A DNA stretch of 26,111 nucleotides. Origin: M3007 sp039804245 (GTDB lineage: Bacteria > Bacteroidota > Bacteroidia > Chitinophagales > Saprospiraceae). How positions within the stretch are numbered: the stretch's first letter is position 1; each line of letters starts with the position of its first letter. The notes under the pieces are model-generated. The model searched no databases, was not told the DNA's origin, and saw nothing but the letters and a program-made list of their open reading frames with translations. Shown here piece after piece: positions 14,678 to 23,703 of the stretch. The position numbers were made by a program, and so were the translations under genes. The stretch is taken from positions 1-26,111 of the forward strand of contig JBDLWO010000084.1 of the NCBI GenBank assembly GCA_039804245.1, given 5' to 3'.

Positions 14678-15919
14678 TTAGTCCTTGCCTACTGTCACAC
14701 GATGCCATAACTCGGCAAAGGACTGTTTGTTTTCCTCCAGATGCTCCTGGTTGCGGTTATTTTGTTTCACATCCCATTCGCCTTGTTCATTTTTGAACAG
14801 AAGGAACGGGAAAACATAGTTGTTGCCGTGCAAGGTTTCACCCATGATGCCGAAACGCAGATCGTTCACCTGCAGTGTATCTCCGTTGTAGGGAAGTACA
14901 TTATAGTACCCGTCCGAGAACCAGCGCAGAAAACGTGCCGCCCGGTCATCAGCGGGTATGTGGTTCATCAGATGGTGATTTTTGGGGATAACCGAAAACT
15001 GCTTTATTTTTCTGTCCCGATCGTTGAACCCGTACAGAGCGAAATAATATGCCGTATCGCCCTCTGCGGTTCCGGCCCATACAATATTGTTAAAAATGGT
15101 CGGATTGGTGTAAATACGGGAATAATGTATGCCCTGCTCTTTCAGGGAAGCCTCAAAAGCATTAACCGCCGTCCACTTGTGCCAGAGTGTGTAAACCAGT
15201 ATATACCCGCAAAACCAGGCTATTCCGATCCAGTTGATCAGGGCCCTCTTGCTGTTCTCCCGCCTGAAACGGGTTGCCAGGATCAAAAATGCCAGAAATG
15301 GCAGGGTAGCAATGGGATCCACTACTGATACGGTACACCATTGTACACGCAAATCGTTGAATGGCTGGAATACCTGTGTACCCCAACTGGTAAAACAGTC
15401 GAGAAGTGGATGTGTGGCAATACTCCAGAAAAATACAGCCACCCAGGTTTTGTAATCCGTATCGACGGGCGACAATTCCTTTTTCCAGTAATCGCGCCAC
15501 AGCCTGTAGGCAAACAATGCACCCAGTACCAGTGTCGGAACCAGGATCTGCCAGCGAAGTCCCTCGCCGAGCGCCACCGGGATGAAATTGATCCCCACGG
15601 CTGCTCCCAGATAAAACAACAGCCATATTGCCATCAGCACTCCTTTGTAGCCCCTTCTCCGGTGTATCTGTTCGTCGTAGAACCATCGAACCATCCAGGC
15701 CAGTACCCACGGAGCCAGTACACTGAACAGGATGGAGTGCATAAAACCCCGGTGAAATGAGGTGCCGGTGATTTCGTCGGTAAACAACCCGGCCAGTACA
15801 TCGAGATCGGGAATGGTACCGCCCACTGCCCCCCATACCATAGCCCTGTTGCCAATCTTTCTGCCTGCCACCGCTTCCCCGCAGGCCGCTCCCAATACTA
15901 TTTGTGTAAGTGAATCCAT
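14678..15919 (-). CDS. Membrane-bound metal-dependent hydrolase, YdjM/YbcI (LexA-binding inner-membrane) family
   Basis: A 413-aa protein. Residues 1-290 match the YdjM-type family: start MDSLTQIVLGAACGEAVAG, then GGTIPDLDVL (PDLD at 37-40), SFHRGFMHS (His56, His61) and SIATHPLLDCFTSWG (His170, Asp174). These His/Asp residues sit among membrane helices and are thought to bind metal, but the reaction of this family is unknown. About six or seven hydrophobic segments are present, ending near GIAWFCGYILVYTLW (about 240-254). The last 150 residues are soluble and carry a domain with many aromatic residues (TNPTIFNNIVWAGTAEGD). The ATG at 15919 is preferred to the longer frame (15994) because the family begins exactly at MDSLTQ; the extra 25 residues are basic and unlike any family start. 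It is likely co-transcribed with cdsA. No clean promoter element was found upstream. Confidence 0.85.
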   Translation of the reverse strand: MDSLTQIVLGAACGEAVAGRKIGNRAMVWGAVGGTIPDLDVLAGLFTDEITGTSFHRGFMHSILFSVLAPWVLAWMVRWFYDEQIHRRRGYKGVLMAIWLLFYLGAAVGINFIPVALGEGLRWQILVPTLVLGALFAYRLWRDYWKKELSPVDTDYKTWVAVFFWSIATHPLLDCFTSWGTQVFQPFNDLRVQWCTVSVVDPIATLPFLAFLILATRFRRENSKRALINWIGIAWFCGYILVYTLWHKWTAVNAFEASLKEQGIHYSRIYTNPTIFNNIVWAGTAEGDTAYYFALYGFNDRDRKIKQFSVIPKNHHLMNHIPADDRAARFLRWFSDGYYNVLPYNGDTLQVNDLRFGIMGETLHGNNYVFPFLLFKNEQGEWDVKQNNRNQEHLEENKQSFAELWHRVTVGKD

Positions 15920-16045
15920 GTAACTGAATAGTTTGCCAATGCAATGGCGGCGCAAAATACGCAAATTGATACTTGCACCGATGATAAAGCACACAGAACG
16001 TCAAAGGGCGACCAACGGTTTTCACACAGGGGTTAAAATGATGTT

Positions 16046-16053
16046 TATATTTG
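16046..16053 (+). promoter_or_regulatory. Putative Bacteroidota -7 element for the T9SS cargo gene
   Basis: TATATTTG matches TAnnTTTG exactly and lies 27 bases before the ATG at 16081. It overlaps a TTG in the same frame at 16051, arguing against that codon as the start. The -33 position carries only TTTT (16019-16022, 23 bases upstream). Confidence 0.5.
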
Positions 16054-16080
16054 CCCCTCATCACAATCACCCGGCTCAAT

Positions 16081-19000
16081 ATGAGATTACTCGCCCTGCT
16101 CCTGTTTTTTCTTGCTGCCCACCTTTCTGCCCAGCAGAAACCAACTCCGGTTTACTTGGGCCCCGACGCGCCCGAATGGATGCAAATGATATTGTCTGAT
16201 GCACCGAATGTATGGGAGATCCAGCAGTCTTACCGTGAATATTACGAGGAATATCCGTTTGAAAAAAACAGCTACACCCAGTACTACAAACGCTGGATGC
16301 ATTGGGCCCGATCACGTACGCAGGGCGACGGAACTATCCATGAGCCAACGGTGGAGGAAATGAATGTTGCAGAGAAACAGCGCGTCCTCCTGCGCGCACA
16401 GGAGGCTCAGCAGAGGAGTAGCGCTGCCGGCTGGTCGTTCGTGGGCCCAAAGCAAACCTACGATACCGACGGCCAGACGGTGGTTACCTGGCAAACGAAT
16501 ATTTATTCTATCGCGGTGGCTCCATCCGATCCGAATGTCCTCTACGCCGGCGGAGAAGCGGGAGGGCTCTGGAAAACAACTGACAAGGGTATGAACTGGA
16601 CCCTCCTGACGGCCGGTATCACACACGGAGCGTTCGGAGCGGTCGCCGTTCATCCGAATGACCCCAACACGGTTTACGCAGGAACCGGAGGGAAAATAAT
16701 CAAAAGTACCAACGGTGGACTCACCTGGACGAATGCCTACACGGAAAACAATCTCTGGATCAATGAACTGGCTATCAGGGCCGACCAGCCGGATGTGGTA
16801 CTCGCAGCTACCGACCAGGGGCTGATCAGAACCACCAATGGCGGCGCCAACTGGACCAAAATTCATGTGCAGCAAACCTGGACGGTCAAATTCAGGCCGG
16901 GAAATCCTTCCACGGTGTTCACTATCCGCAAAAGTGGCTCCGGCTCTGATTTCAGGGTTTCTATTGATGGCGGTGCTACCTTCACCAATTCCGGCACCGG
17001 CTGGTGGACACCCGGCACCGGTCAGTCGGTTACAGGCGCTATTATCGCCGTATGCCCCTCCAGTCCCTCCAAAGTATATGCATATTTGTGTGGCGAAGGT
17101 GGAAACCTGGGCGGATACATCGGTGTTTTCAAAAGTGCAGATGACGGCGCAAGCTGGTCGAATACCAACACATTCAATAATATCGGACAGCCTTATTCCA
17201 TCCCCAATCATACCAATCTGATGGATGCCAACGGGGTAGACTGGTTTACGCAGGGCTTCTACGATATGGCCATCGTGGTAAATCCGAATAACGACAACCA
17301 GCTGATCGCTGGTGGATGCTCGTGGTTCAAAAGCAACAATGGTGGCCAGACCTGGGAGCCACTCGGTGGCTACGTCGGCGGACTCTCCTGGAGTCACCCG
17401 GACATTCAGGCGCTTGCAGCTATCGGGAACGACCTGTGGATTACCTCCGATGGGGGTATCAATTATTCTTCCAACTTCGGCGCTTCCATGGATGCTCGTA
17501 TGAACGGTATTTCAGGATCCGATAACTGGGGCTTCGATGCCGGCTGGAACGAGGACGTACTGGTAGGCGGCCGTTATCACAATGGCAATATGGCCTGGCA
17601 TGAGTCTTTCCCCGAAGGAAAATTCTACCGTATGGGAGGAGCCGAGGCAGCAACGGGTTATGTCAATCCGGGTGATGCCAGAAAGACCTATCACTCCGAT
17701 ATTGGTGGCTACCGTCTGAAGGGGGGCTTCAAGGATGGAGTCACTTACTTTCCGGTTGGTTTGTTCCCCAATGAATCCTATGCCTATTTCGCCAATTCCG
17801 AAATGGTATGGGATCCCCGCTGCTGGAATATTGTGTATCTCGGAAATGACAATAAAATATGGAAAAGCAATGACGGGGGAACGTCCTTCACGTCACTTTA
17901 TACTTTCCCCGGGAACAGTGACAACAGAGTTTTTGACATAGAGGTGAGTCGCTCCAACCCGGAGGTTATCTATTGCTCACAGTGGGATGGAACTGACGAT
18001 GCCATGTGGCGAAGCAACAACGGCGGCAAAACATGGACACAACTGACCAAACTTCCGTTGCCCAACAATAACGACCGGGTAAAAATGGCGCTGAGTGCCG
18101 AAAATGAAAATGTACTTTGGGTGTCGGTCAGCTACGGCTCCAATGGCAAAAAAATTTATAAAACTACCGATGGCGGTGTATCGTGGGTGAATCTGACCAC
18201 CCCCATTCTCAATAATATCCGGATTGCAAATATTATGGCCCAGTATGGTACTGATGGCGGTGTATATCTGGGTACCAATGCCGGTATATTCTACCGCAAC
18301 AATGGCATGAGCGACTGGCAACCATATAGTACCGATCTGCCTCTGTCTGCCGAGACAAACCGGTTGAAACCCTTTTACCGGGATGGCAAAATAAGAAATG
18401 GTACCTGGGGATTCGGTGTCTGGGAGGCGCCCCTGTACGAGCCATCCCAGATTATTGTACAGCCTATGGCCAGTGCACTGGAAACAGGATGCAGCAGAGA
18501 TACGGTTTACTTCGACGATTATTCGGTGCTGAATCACGACGGCGCATCATGGGAATGGTCGTTTTCTCCCGCGCCCCGGTGGGCGAGTGATACACATGTG
18601 CGCAACCCCAGGGTGGTCTTCGGTGAGTCCGGTATTTACACAGCCACGCTGACTGTAAATGGTACCTATTCCAACTCGCTCAACATCCGTGTGAACGATG
18701 CCTGCCGCGCCGATACCATACCCGGTTCGGCTGTTTCGCTCGGTGGAAATGACGCCGAAGACTACGTGGCACTTCCGCCGCTCAACCTGAATACCAACAC
18801 AATTACGGTTACTGCCTGGATCAAACCCGACGGGATTCAGCCTGATTACAGCTCCATCTTCATGCATGACGGTGCTACGGCAGGGTTCAACTTCCTTCCC
18901 GGGTCGAACCAGATCGGCTATCACTGGCCCAATGGCGCCTGGTGGTGGAACAGCGGCCTGACAGCCCCGGCCGGCCAATGGAGCCATGTAGCCATGGTAG

Positions 19001-20076
19001 CTGATCCAACCGGTATCACGATTTATGTGAATGGGAAAAGTGCAAAACACAGTTTCACGGTTCCAGCGGTCAATTTCGACTCCGGTAACCGGCTCGGTAA
19101 CTACAAAGGGTGGGGCGGACGCTTTGTAAAAGGTTCTATTGACGAAGTCTGTATTTATAACAGGTCTCTGACCCAGGCTGAAATCAGAGAATTGATGCAC
19201 CTGACCAAGGATCCGGCACAATTTCCCGAACTGATCAGTTACTATCAGTTCAATGAACCGGGCGGGCCAGTACTCGACAAGGTTGGTATCCGTCATGGAT
19301 CACTGGTGGGGCCCACCATCAAAAGGGAGCGCTCCACAGCGCCTGTGGGCAAGGGCGTCAGCTTCCGGTCGAATGTGGCTGCAGGTAAAAAACGCTACGC
19401 TTTCGGTGCCACCGGTCTCACACTGGTATTTCCGGCACAGGGAACTTATCCTAACGGTGAGGTAGTGGTTTCGCGCCTGCGTGTAGCGCCCGATACGGTT
19501 CCCGGGGTGTCTGCCAATCAGTTTTCCGACTACTGGATACTGCATAATTTTGGCTCAAATGGCACTTTTGCAGCCCCTGCCGAGGTATATTTCGGTCAGA
19601 CGGGCGGTTTGCCTGCTGATATAGGCAACAGCTGTAAATTATGGCGGCGCGATGCACTGGCACACGGCCCCGTATGGCAATATCTCGATAACAGCGATGA
19701 AGTTACGCCGGGACTGCAATCAGATCTGACATTTACAACGGGAAATCAGCTCACACAGTCCGGGCAGTTCTGGCTGGAAATTCCGGGTGCTGCCCGCGAG
19801 AGCAGTATTCAGACAAGGAACCCGGATAATCGGGAGGAATCGTTTGATTTCCGGGTATTCCCCAATCCGGCGCCTGCGCAGGGTACGTTGCAGCTCATGA
19901 GCGACAGACAGGAGCTCTGCACATTCCGGCTGTTCAATGAAAAAGGGCAGCAGGTGCGCAAGGTGGTGATGAATGGTACAGGAACTCTGAGCCTCGACAA
20001 CCTGCCGGCGGGTGTGTACGCCTACCGGGTGGAAAACGGACAGTTCATGCGGTTGGGCAAGTTGGTGGTGGAATGA
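16081..20076 (+). CDS. T9SS-secreted multidomain protein with BNR/sortilin-like repeats, PKD-like domain, LamG and C-terminal sorting domain
   Basis: A 1331-aa exported protein. The signal peptide MRLLALLLFFLAAHLSAQQ ends at a clear Ala-Gln cleavage site. Residues from about 120 to 770 contain at least eight Asp-box-like units with the pattern (S/T)-x-D/N-G-G-x-x-W, near residues 163, 207, 251, 352, 417, 595, 644 and 696 (for example STNGGLTWTN, SNNGGKTWTQ, TTDGGVSWVN), consistent with one or two beta-propellers. A PKD-like segment follows (about 787-878, ending GIYTATLTVNGTY), then a LamG/concanavalin fold (about 884-1040, with TVTAWIKPDG and GSIDEVCIYNRSLTQAEI). The last 75 residues are a type A T9SS sorting domain (VFPNPAP near 1260, LPAGVYAYRVENG near the end), which targets the protein to the outer membrane and cell surface. 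No catalytic residues can be assigned; it may be an adhesin or glycan-binding protein. Convergent with dnaE. Confidence 0.9.
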   Translation: MRLLALLLFFLAAHLSAQQKPTPVYLGPDAPEWMQMILSDAPNVWEIQQSYREYYEEYPFEKNSYTQYYKRWMHWARSRTQGDGTIHEPTVEEMNVAEKQRVLLRAQEAQQRSSAAGWSFVGPKQTYDTDGQTVVTWQTNIYSIAVAPSDPNVLYAGGEAGGLWKTTDKGMNWTLLTAGITHGAFGAVAVHPNDPNTVYAGTGGKIIKSTNGGLTWTNAYTENNLWINELAIRADQPDVVLAATDQGLIRTTNGGANWTKIHVQQTWTVKFRPGNPSTVFTIRKSGSGSDFRVSIDGGATFTNSGTGWWTPGTGQSVTGAIIAVCPSSPSKVYAYLCGEGGNLGGYIGVFKSADDGASWSNTNTFNNIGQPYSIPNHTNLMDANGVDWFTQGFYDMAIVVNPNNDNQLIAGGCSWFKSNNGGQTWEPLGGYVGGLSWSHPDIQALAAIGNDLWITSDGGINYSSNFGASMDARMNGISGSDNWGFDAGWNEDVLVGGRYHNGNMAWHESFPEGKFYRMGGAEAATGYVNPGDARKTYHSDIGGYRLKGGFKDGVTYFPVGLFPNESYAYFANSEMVWDPRCWNIVYLGNDNKIWKSNDGGTSFTSLYTFPGNSDNRVFDIEVSRSNPEVIYCSQWDGTDDAMWRSNNGGKTWTQLTKLPLPNNNDRVKMALSAENENVLWVSVSYGSNGKKIYKTTDGGVSWVNLTTPILNNIRIANIMAQYGTDGGVYLGTNAGIFYRNNGMSDWQPYSTDLPLSAETNRLKPFYRDGKIRNGTWGFGVWEAPLYEPSQIIVQPMASALETGCSRDTVYFDDYSVLNHDGASWEWSFSPAPRWASDTHVRNPRVVFGESGIYTATLTVNGTYSNSLNIRVNDACRADTIPGSAVSLGGNDAEDYVALPPLNLNTNTITVTAWIKPDGIQPDYSSIFMHDGATAGFNFLPGSNQIGYHWPNGAWWWNSGLTAPAGQWSHVAMVADPTGITIYVNGKSAKHSFTVPAVNFDSGNRLGNYKGWGGRFVKGSIDEVCIYNRSLTQAEIRELMHLTKDPAQFPELISYYQFNEPGGPVLDKVGIRHGSLVGPTIKRERSTAPVGKGVSFRSNVAAGKKRYAFGATGLTLVFPAQGTYPNGEVVVSRLRVAPDTVPGVSANQFSDYWILHNFGSNGTFAAPAEVYFGQTGGLPADIGNSCKLWRRDALAHGPVWQYLDNSDEVTPGLQSDLTFTTGNQLTQSGQFWLEIPGAARESSIQTRNPDNREESFDFRVFPNPAPAQGTLQLMSDRQELCTFRLFNEKGQQVRKVVMNGTGTLSLDNLPAGVYAYRVENGQFMRLGKLVVE

Positions 20077-20081
20077 GCCAC

Positions 20082-20097
20082 GGCGTCAGTTGACGCC
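20082..20097. terminator. Short palindromic hairpin between the convergent T9SS cargo and dnaE genes
   Basis: GGCGTCA (20082-20088) and TGACGCC (20091-20097) form a perfect 7-bp stem with a 2-base gap. The stem includes the dnaE stop codon (20086-20088). No T-run follows on either strand, so it is at best a weak two-way transcription barrier; the two stop codons are only 9 bases apart. Confidence 0.3.
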
Positions 20098-23000
20098 ACA
20101 TTCCACCCCCAGCAATTCCATGGCAGCGATAAACTCATTGCCTACGGTTACCTTCCTGGCCTGGCTGGTGAAGGAGAGTTTCTCCTTGTTTTGCCGGTCA
20201 ATAAATTCCATTTTCAGCGTGTGTTTGCCTTTATGGGCAACACACAGTTGCTCTATTTTGTCGAGCAGATCCCGGGAGAGCACCTCCACGGGTATCTTCA
20301 GGGTAATGGAACTGGTTTTTTCGTCGCCGATAGTTTCCAGCAACCTGACGTTATTCACTTTGAACTCGAACTCATCCGAGTTGTAGCGCTGCCTGAATTC
20401 CCCTTCAACATATACGCTGGTACCTTCTTCAAAAAAGGTTTTGAATTTGGCATAACTCTCCGAAAACATGGTGATTTCCAGCGATCCGGTGTAATCCTGT
20501 ATGGTGAAACGGCCCCAGCCGGTACCTTTCTGACTGATCCGGTGTTCAGCTTTGGTGACAAATCCGGCTACGTTTACTTTCCGGCCCCGGTAATTCTCGA
20601 CTTTTTCGAGGGGTGTGGCAAAATTTTCCCATTCATAGCGGAAGTCGTCGAGCGGATGGCCGCTGAGATACAGACCAATCACATCCCGTTCCTTCTGCAG
20701 TTTCAGAATAAGCCCCCATTCAGAAACTTTGGGCGCCGTGGGCTCCGGAATACTGACCGAATCCGACAGGTCGCCGAACAGGGAATTGGCCGACATCGTT
20801 TTGTCTTCCTGCCAGGCTGATCCGTACCTGAGCAGACGTTCGAGGAAAGGGGTATCTTTCTCCACTTCCGTAAAAAATGCCGCCCGCGCCAGTCCGAAAC
20901 CATCGAATGCGCCGGCACAGACGAGGTTTTCCATGACGCGCTTGTTGATGGTGCGCAGGTTGCATCGCCGCATGAAATCGAAAAGATCGCGGAAAGGGCC
21001 ATTTTTCTTTCGCTCTTCAATGAGTGATTCCACGGCGGCTTCACCCACGCCCTTGACCGAACCCACACCGTAGCGAATTTCGCCGCGTTTGTTGACGCCG
21101 AAATGAATGAACGATTCATTTACATCAGGACCTTTCACGTTTAACCCCATTCTTTTACACTCTTCCAGGAAAAAGGTGGTTTTTTCGATATTCCCCTGGG
21201 AGTGGGTGAGTACGGAGGCCATGTACTCGGAAGGGTAGTGCGCTTTCAGGTAGGCTGTCTGGTAGGCCACAAAAGCGTAACAGGTGGAGTGCGATTTATT
21301 GAAGGCATAAGACGCGAACGCCTCCCAGTCGGTCCAGATTTTTTCCAGTTTGTCGGCCGGATGGCCTTTGGCTACCGCTCCTGCGACAAACTGTCCTTTC
21401 ATTTTGTCCAGAACGGCCTTTTGTTTTTTACCCATAGCCTTTCGGAGCACATCGGCGTCGCCCTTGGAAAAACCGGCCAGTTTTTGTGCCAGCAACATGA
21501 TTTGTTCCTGATAGACAGATATACCCAGGGTTTCCTTCAGGTACTCCTCCATTTCGGGCAGGTCATAGGTAATGGCCTCGCGACCGTGCTTGCGCGCGAT
21601 GAAGTTGGGTATATATTCGAGCGGCCCCGGGCGATAGAGCGCGTTCATGGCAATCAGGTCGTCGAACTTGTCGGGTTTCAGTTCGCGCAGATATTTCTGC
21701 ATGCCGGCACTTTCAAACTGGAATGTGCCGTTCGTTTCACCCCGCTGATACAGTTCATAAGTTTTCGGGTCGTCGAGCGGAATCGCATCAATATCAATTC
21801 TTACACCGTGATTCTGCTCAATCATACGCAGGGCATCCCTGATAATTGTGAGCGTTTTGAGGCCAAGGAAGTCCATCTTGATGACGCCGGCATCTTCAAT
21901 GGTGCTGCCTTCGTACTGGGTGACAAGCAGATCGGAGTCTTTGGCGGTACATACCGGAATGATTTCCGTGAGGTCTTTGGGTGCGATAATGATGCCGGCC
22001 GCGTGTATTCCCGTTCCGCGGACAGATCCTTCCAGAATAAGCGCCTCCCGGAGTACCGTACTTTCAAGGGTGCCGCCAGCGTCCATGTGTTCCCGCAGGC
22101 GCTTGCAGTTTTCCAGATCCTCGGTCACGAGACTTTCCTTGTCGGACAGAGATCCGTCTCCGTGCAGGGGGGCGGTGAGTACCCTTTTCAGGGAAATGCC
22201 CGGTTTGTCGGGTACAAGCTTGGCCAGTGCGTTTGATTGGTCGAGCGGCAGATCAAGTACACGGGCCACGTCCTTGATAGACATTTTGGCTGCCATTGTA
22301 CCATAAGTTACGATTTGCGCCACCTGTTGTTTCCCGTATTTGTCCACCACATAGTCAATCACCTTCTGCCGGCCTTCGTCGTCAAAGTCCGTATCAATAT
22401 CGGGCATTGATTTCCTGTCCGGATTGAGAAAGCGTTCGAACAGCAGCTGATACTTGATGGGGTCAATATTGGTAATACCGATACAATAGGCTACCGCGCT
22501 GCCGGCCGCCGAGCCGCGGCCCGGTCCTACAAATACACCCAGATCCCTGCCTGCCTGTATGAAGTCGGAGACTATAAGAAAGTAACCGGCGAATCCCATC
22601 GTTTTGATGGTATTCAGTTCAAAATTGAGGCGCTCTTCCACTTCTGGCGTGATTTCCCGGTAGCGTTCCCGGGCACCTTCAAATGTGATATGCCTCAGAT
22701 AGTCGTCCTGCGTCAGGAATTCCCGTGGTATGACGAAATTGGGCAGCAGGATGTCCTGTTTCAGTTTCAGGTGTTCGCACTTGTCCACAATCTCGAGCGT
22801 GTTGTCGAGGGCCTGCGGGACATCGTGAAACAGCGCTCCCATTTCAGCCTGTGTTTTGAAGTAGAACTGATCGTTCCAGAAGGCGAAACGCCCACCCTTC
22901 ATGACGGTGCCTTCATCAATGAACTCGCGGATTGGCGGTGTGGCCTGCTTTTCTCCGGTATTGATACAAAGCAGAATATCGTGCGCATTGGCATCTTTTT

Positions 23001-23640
23001 GATCAACGTAGTGCGAGTCATTCGTACAGATTGTCTTGACGTTGTATTCTTTCGACCAGCGCAGGAGCACCTCGTTTACCTGGTCCTGTTCGGCCATCTG
23101 GTGGCGCTGAATTTCGATGTAATAATCTTCGCCGAACAGATCGAGCCACCATTCGAACTCCTTTCGCGCCTCCTGTTCGCCTTTTTTCAGGATGGCCTGG
23201 GGTACCATGGCACCGATGCAGCAGGAAGTGGCGATCAGACCTTCGTGGTACTGGAGAATCAGCTCCTTGTCAATACGCGGATATTTACCGTACAAGCCCT
23301 CCATATAGCCGAGGGAGCACAGTTTCACCAGATTTTTATATCCTTCTGCGTTTTTCGCCAGGAAGAGCTGGTGAAAACGCTTGTCTTTGTCTTCTTTGGT
23401 GAATGTGCGCCGGTGCCGGTCCTGAACCACATAGAACTCGCAGCCCACAATAGGTTTTACCCCTTCGTGTTTGGCAGCCTCCGCCACGAATTGAAACGCC
23501 CCGAACATATTTCCGTGATCGGTGATGGCCAGCGCTTTCATGCCATCAGCAGCGGCTTTTTTGAAAAGGCCGGGAATGGAGGCGGCTCCATCGAGCAGCG
23601 AAAACTGCGTATGGCAGTGAAGATGGGCGAAATTCGGCAT
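20086..23640 (-). CDS. dnaE: DNA polymerase III alpha subunit
   Basis: A complete 1184-aa replicative polymerase of the DnaE type (E. coli 1160 aa). The N-terminal PHP domain (1-215) keeps all the residues expected for a metal site: His8 and His10 (HLHCH), Asp17, His42 (TDHGNMFG), Glu68, His90, Cys141, Asp208 and His210 (TNDSHY). The polymerase catalytic aspartates are Asp414 and Asp416 (MPDIDTDFDDEGR) and Asp590 (KMDFLGLK). The fingers region holds the YRPGPLEYIPNF motif, and the helix-hairpin-helix part (GVGSVKGVGEAAVESL) and the OB-fold (NVAGFVTKAEHRISQKG) follow. The sequence ends with a conserved beta-clamp/tau-binding tail region. The gene has its own promoter-like element and is preceded by a repeat-rich spacer. 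There is no sign of a split or intein. Confidence 0.97.
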   Translation of the reverse strand: MPNFAHLHCHTQFSLLDGAASIPGLFKKAAADGMKALAITDHGNMFGAFQFVAEAAKHEGVKPIVGCEFYVVQDRHRRTFTKEDKDKRFHQLFLAKNAEGYKNLVKLCSLGYMEGLYGKYPRIDKELILQYHEGLIATSCCIGAMVPQAILKKGEQEARKEFEWWLDLFGEDYYIEIQRHQMAEQDQVNEVLLRWSKEYNVKTICTNDSHYVDQKDANAHDILLCINTGEKQATPPIREFIDEGTVMKGGRFAFWNDQFYFKTQAEMGALFHDVPQALDNTLEIVDKCEHLKLKQDILLPNFVIPREFLTQDDYLRHITFEGARERYREITPEVEERLNFELNTIKTMGFAGYFLIVSDFIQAGRDLGVFVGPGRGSAAGSAVAYCIGITNIDPIKYQLLFERFLNPDRKSMPDIDTDFDDEGRQKVIDYVVDKYGKQQVAQIVTYGTMAAKMSIKDVARVLDLPLDQSNALAKLVPDKPGISLKRVLTAPLHGDGSLSDKESLVTEDLENCKRLREHMDAGGTLESTVLREALILEGSVRGTGIHAAGIIIAPKDLTEIIPVCTAKDSDLLVTQYEGSTIEDAGVIKMDFLGLKTLTIIRDALRMIEQNHGVRIDIDAIPLDDPKTYELYQRGETNGTFQFESAGMQKYLRELKPDKFDDLIAMNALYRPGPLEYIPNFIARKHGREAITYDLPEMEEYLKETLGISVYQEQIMLLAQKLAGFSKGDADVLRKAMGKKQKAVLDKMKGQFVAGAVAKGHPADKLEKIWTDWEAFASYAFNKSHSTCYAFVAYQTAYLKAHYPSEYMASVLTHSQGNIEKTTFFLEECKRMGLNVKGPDVNESFIHFGVNKRGEIRYGVGSVKGVGEAAVESLIEERKKNGPFRDLFDFMRRCNLRTINKRVMENLVCAGAFDGFGLARAAFFTEVEKDTPFLERLLRYGSAWQEDKTMSANSLFGDLSDSVSIPEPTAPKVSEWGLILKLQKERDVIGLYLSGHPLDDFRYEWENFATPLEKVENYRGRKVNVAGFVTKAEHRISQKGTGWGRFTIQDYTGSLEITMFSESYAKFKTFFEEGTSVYVEGEFRQRYNSDEFEFKVNNVRLLETIGDEKTSSITLKIPVEVLSRDLLDKIEQLCVAHKGKHTLKMEFIDRQNKEKLSFTSQARKVTVGNEFIAAMELLGVECGVN

Positions 23641-23669
23641 ATAGAGAGGGATGTCTGTGTTGTGGACCC

Positions 23670-23703
23670 CAAAGTTACGTTGTTCTTTTTAATGTACTGA
23701 CAA
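23670..23703 (-). promoter_or_regulatory. Putative dnaE promoter
   Basis: Read on the minus strand, TTG (plus positions 23701-23703) is followed after 23 bases by TAACTTTG (23670-23677), matching the Bacteroidota -33/-7 pattern at the upper end of its spacing. The -7 element ends 29 bases before the dnaE ATG. The left arm of an 8-bp inverted repeat (23690-23697) lies within the spacer. Confidence 0.5.

Noticed and set aside
15920..15994. 25-codon upstream extension of the YdjM-type gene
   Set aside because: The family starts at MDSLTQ; the extension is basic, unlike family members, and covers the region where a promoter is needed.
22690..23700. Long plus-strand frames antisense to dnaE (here 336 codons, also 21202-22236, 344 codons)
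   Set aside because: They mirror the codon bias of dnaE, whose motifs are intact over the same bases; nothing in their translations looks like a real protein.
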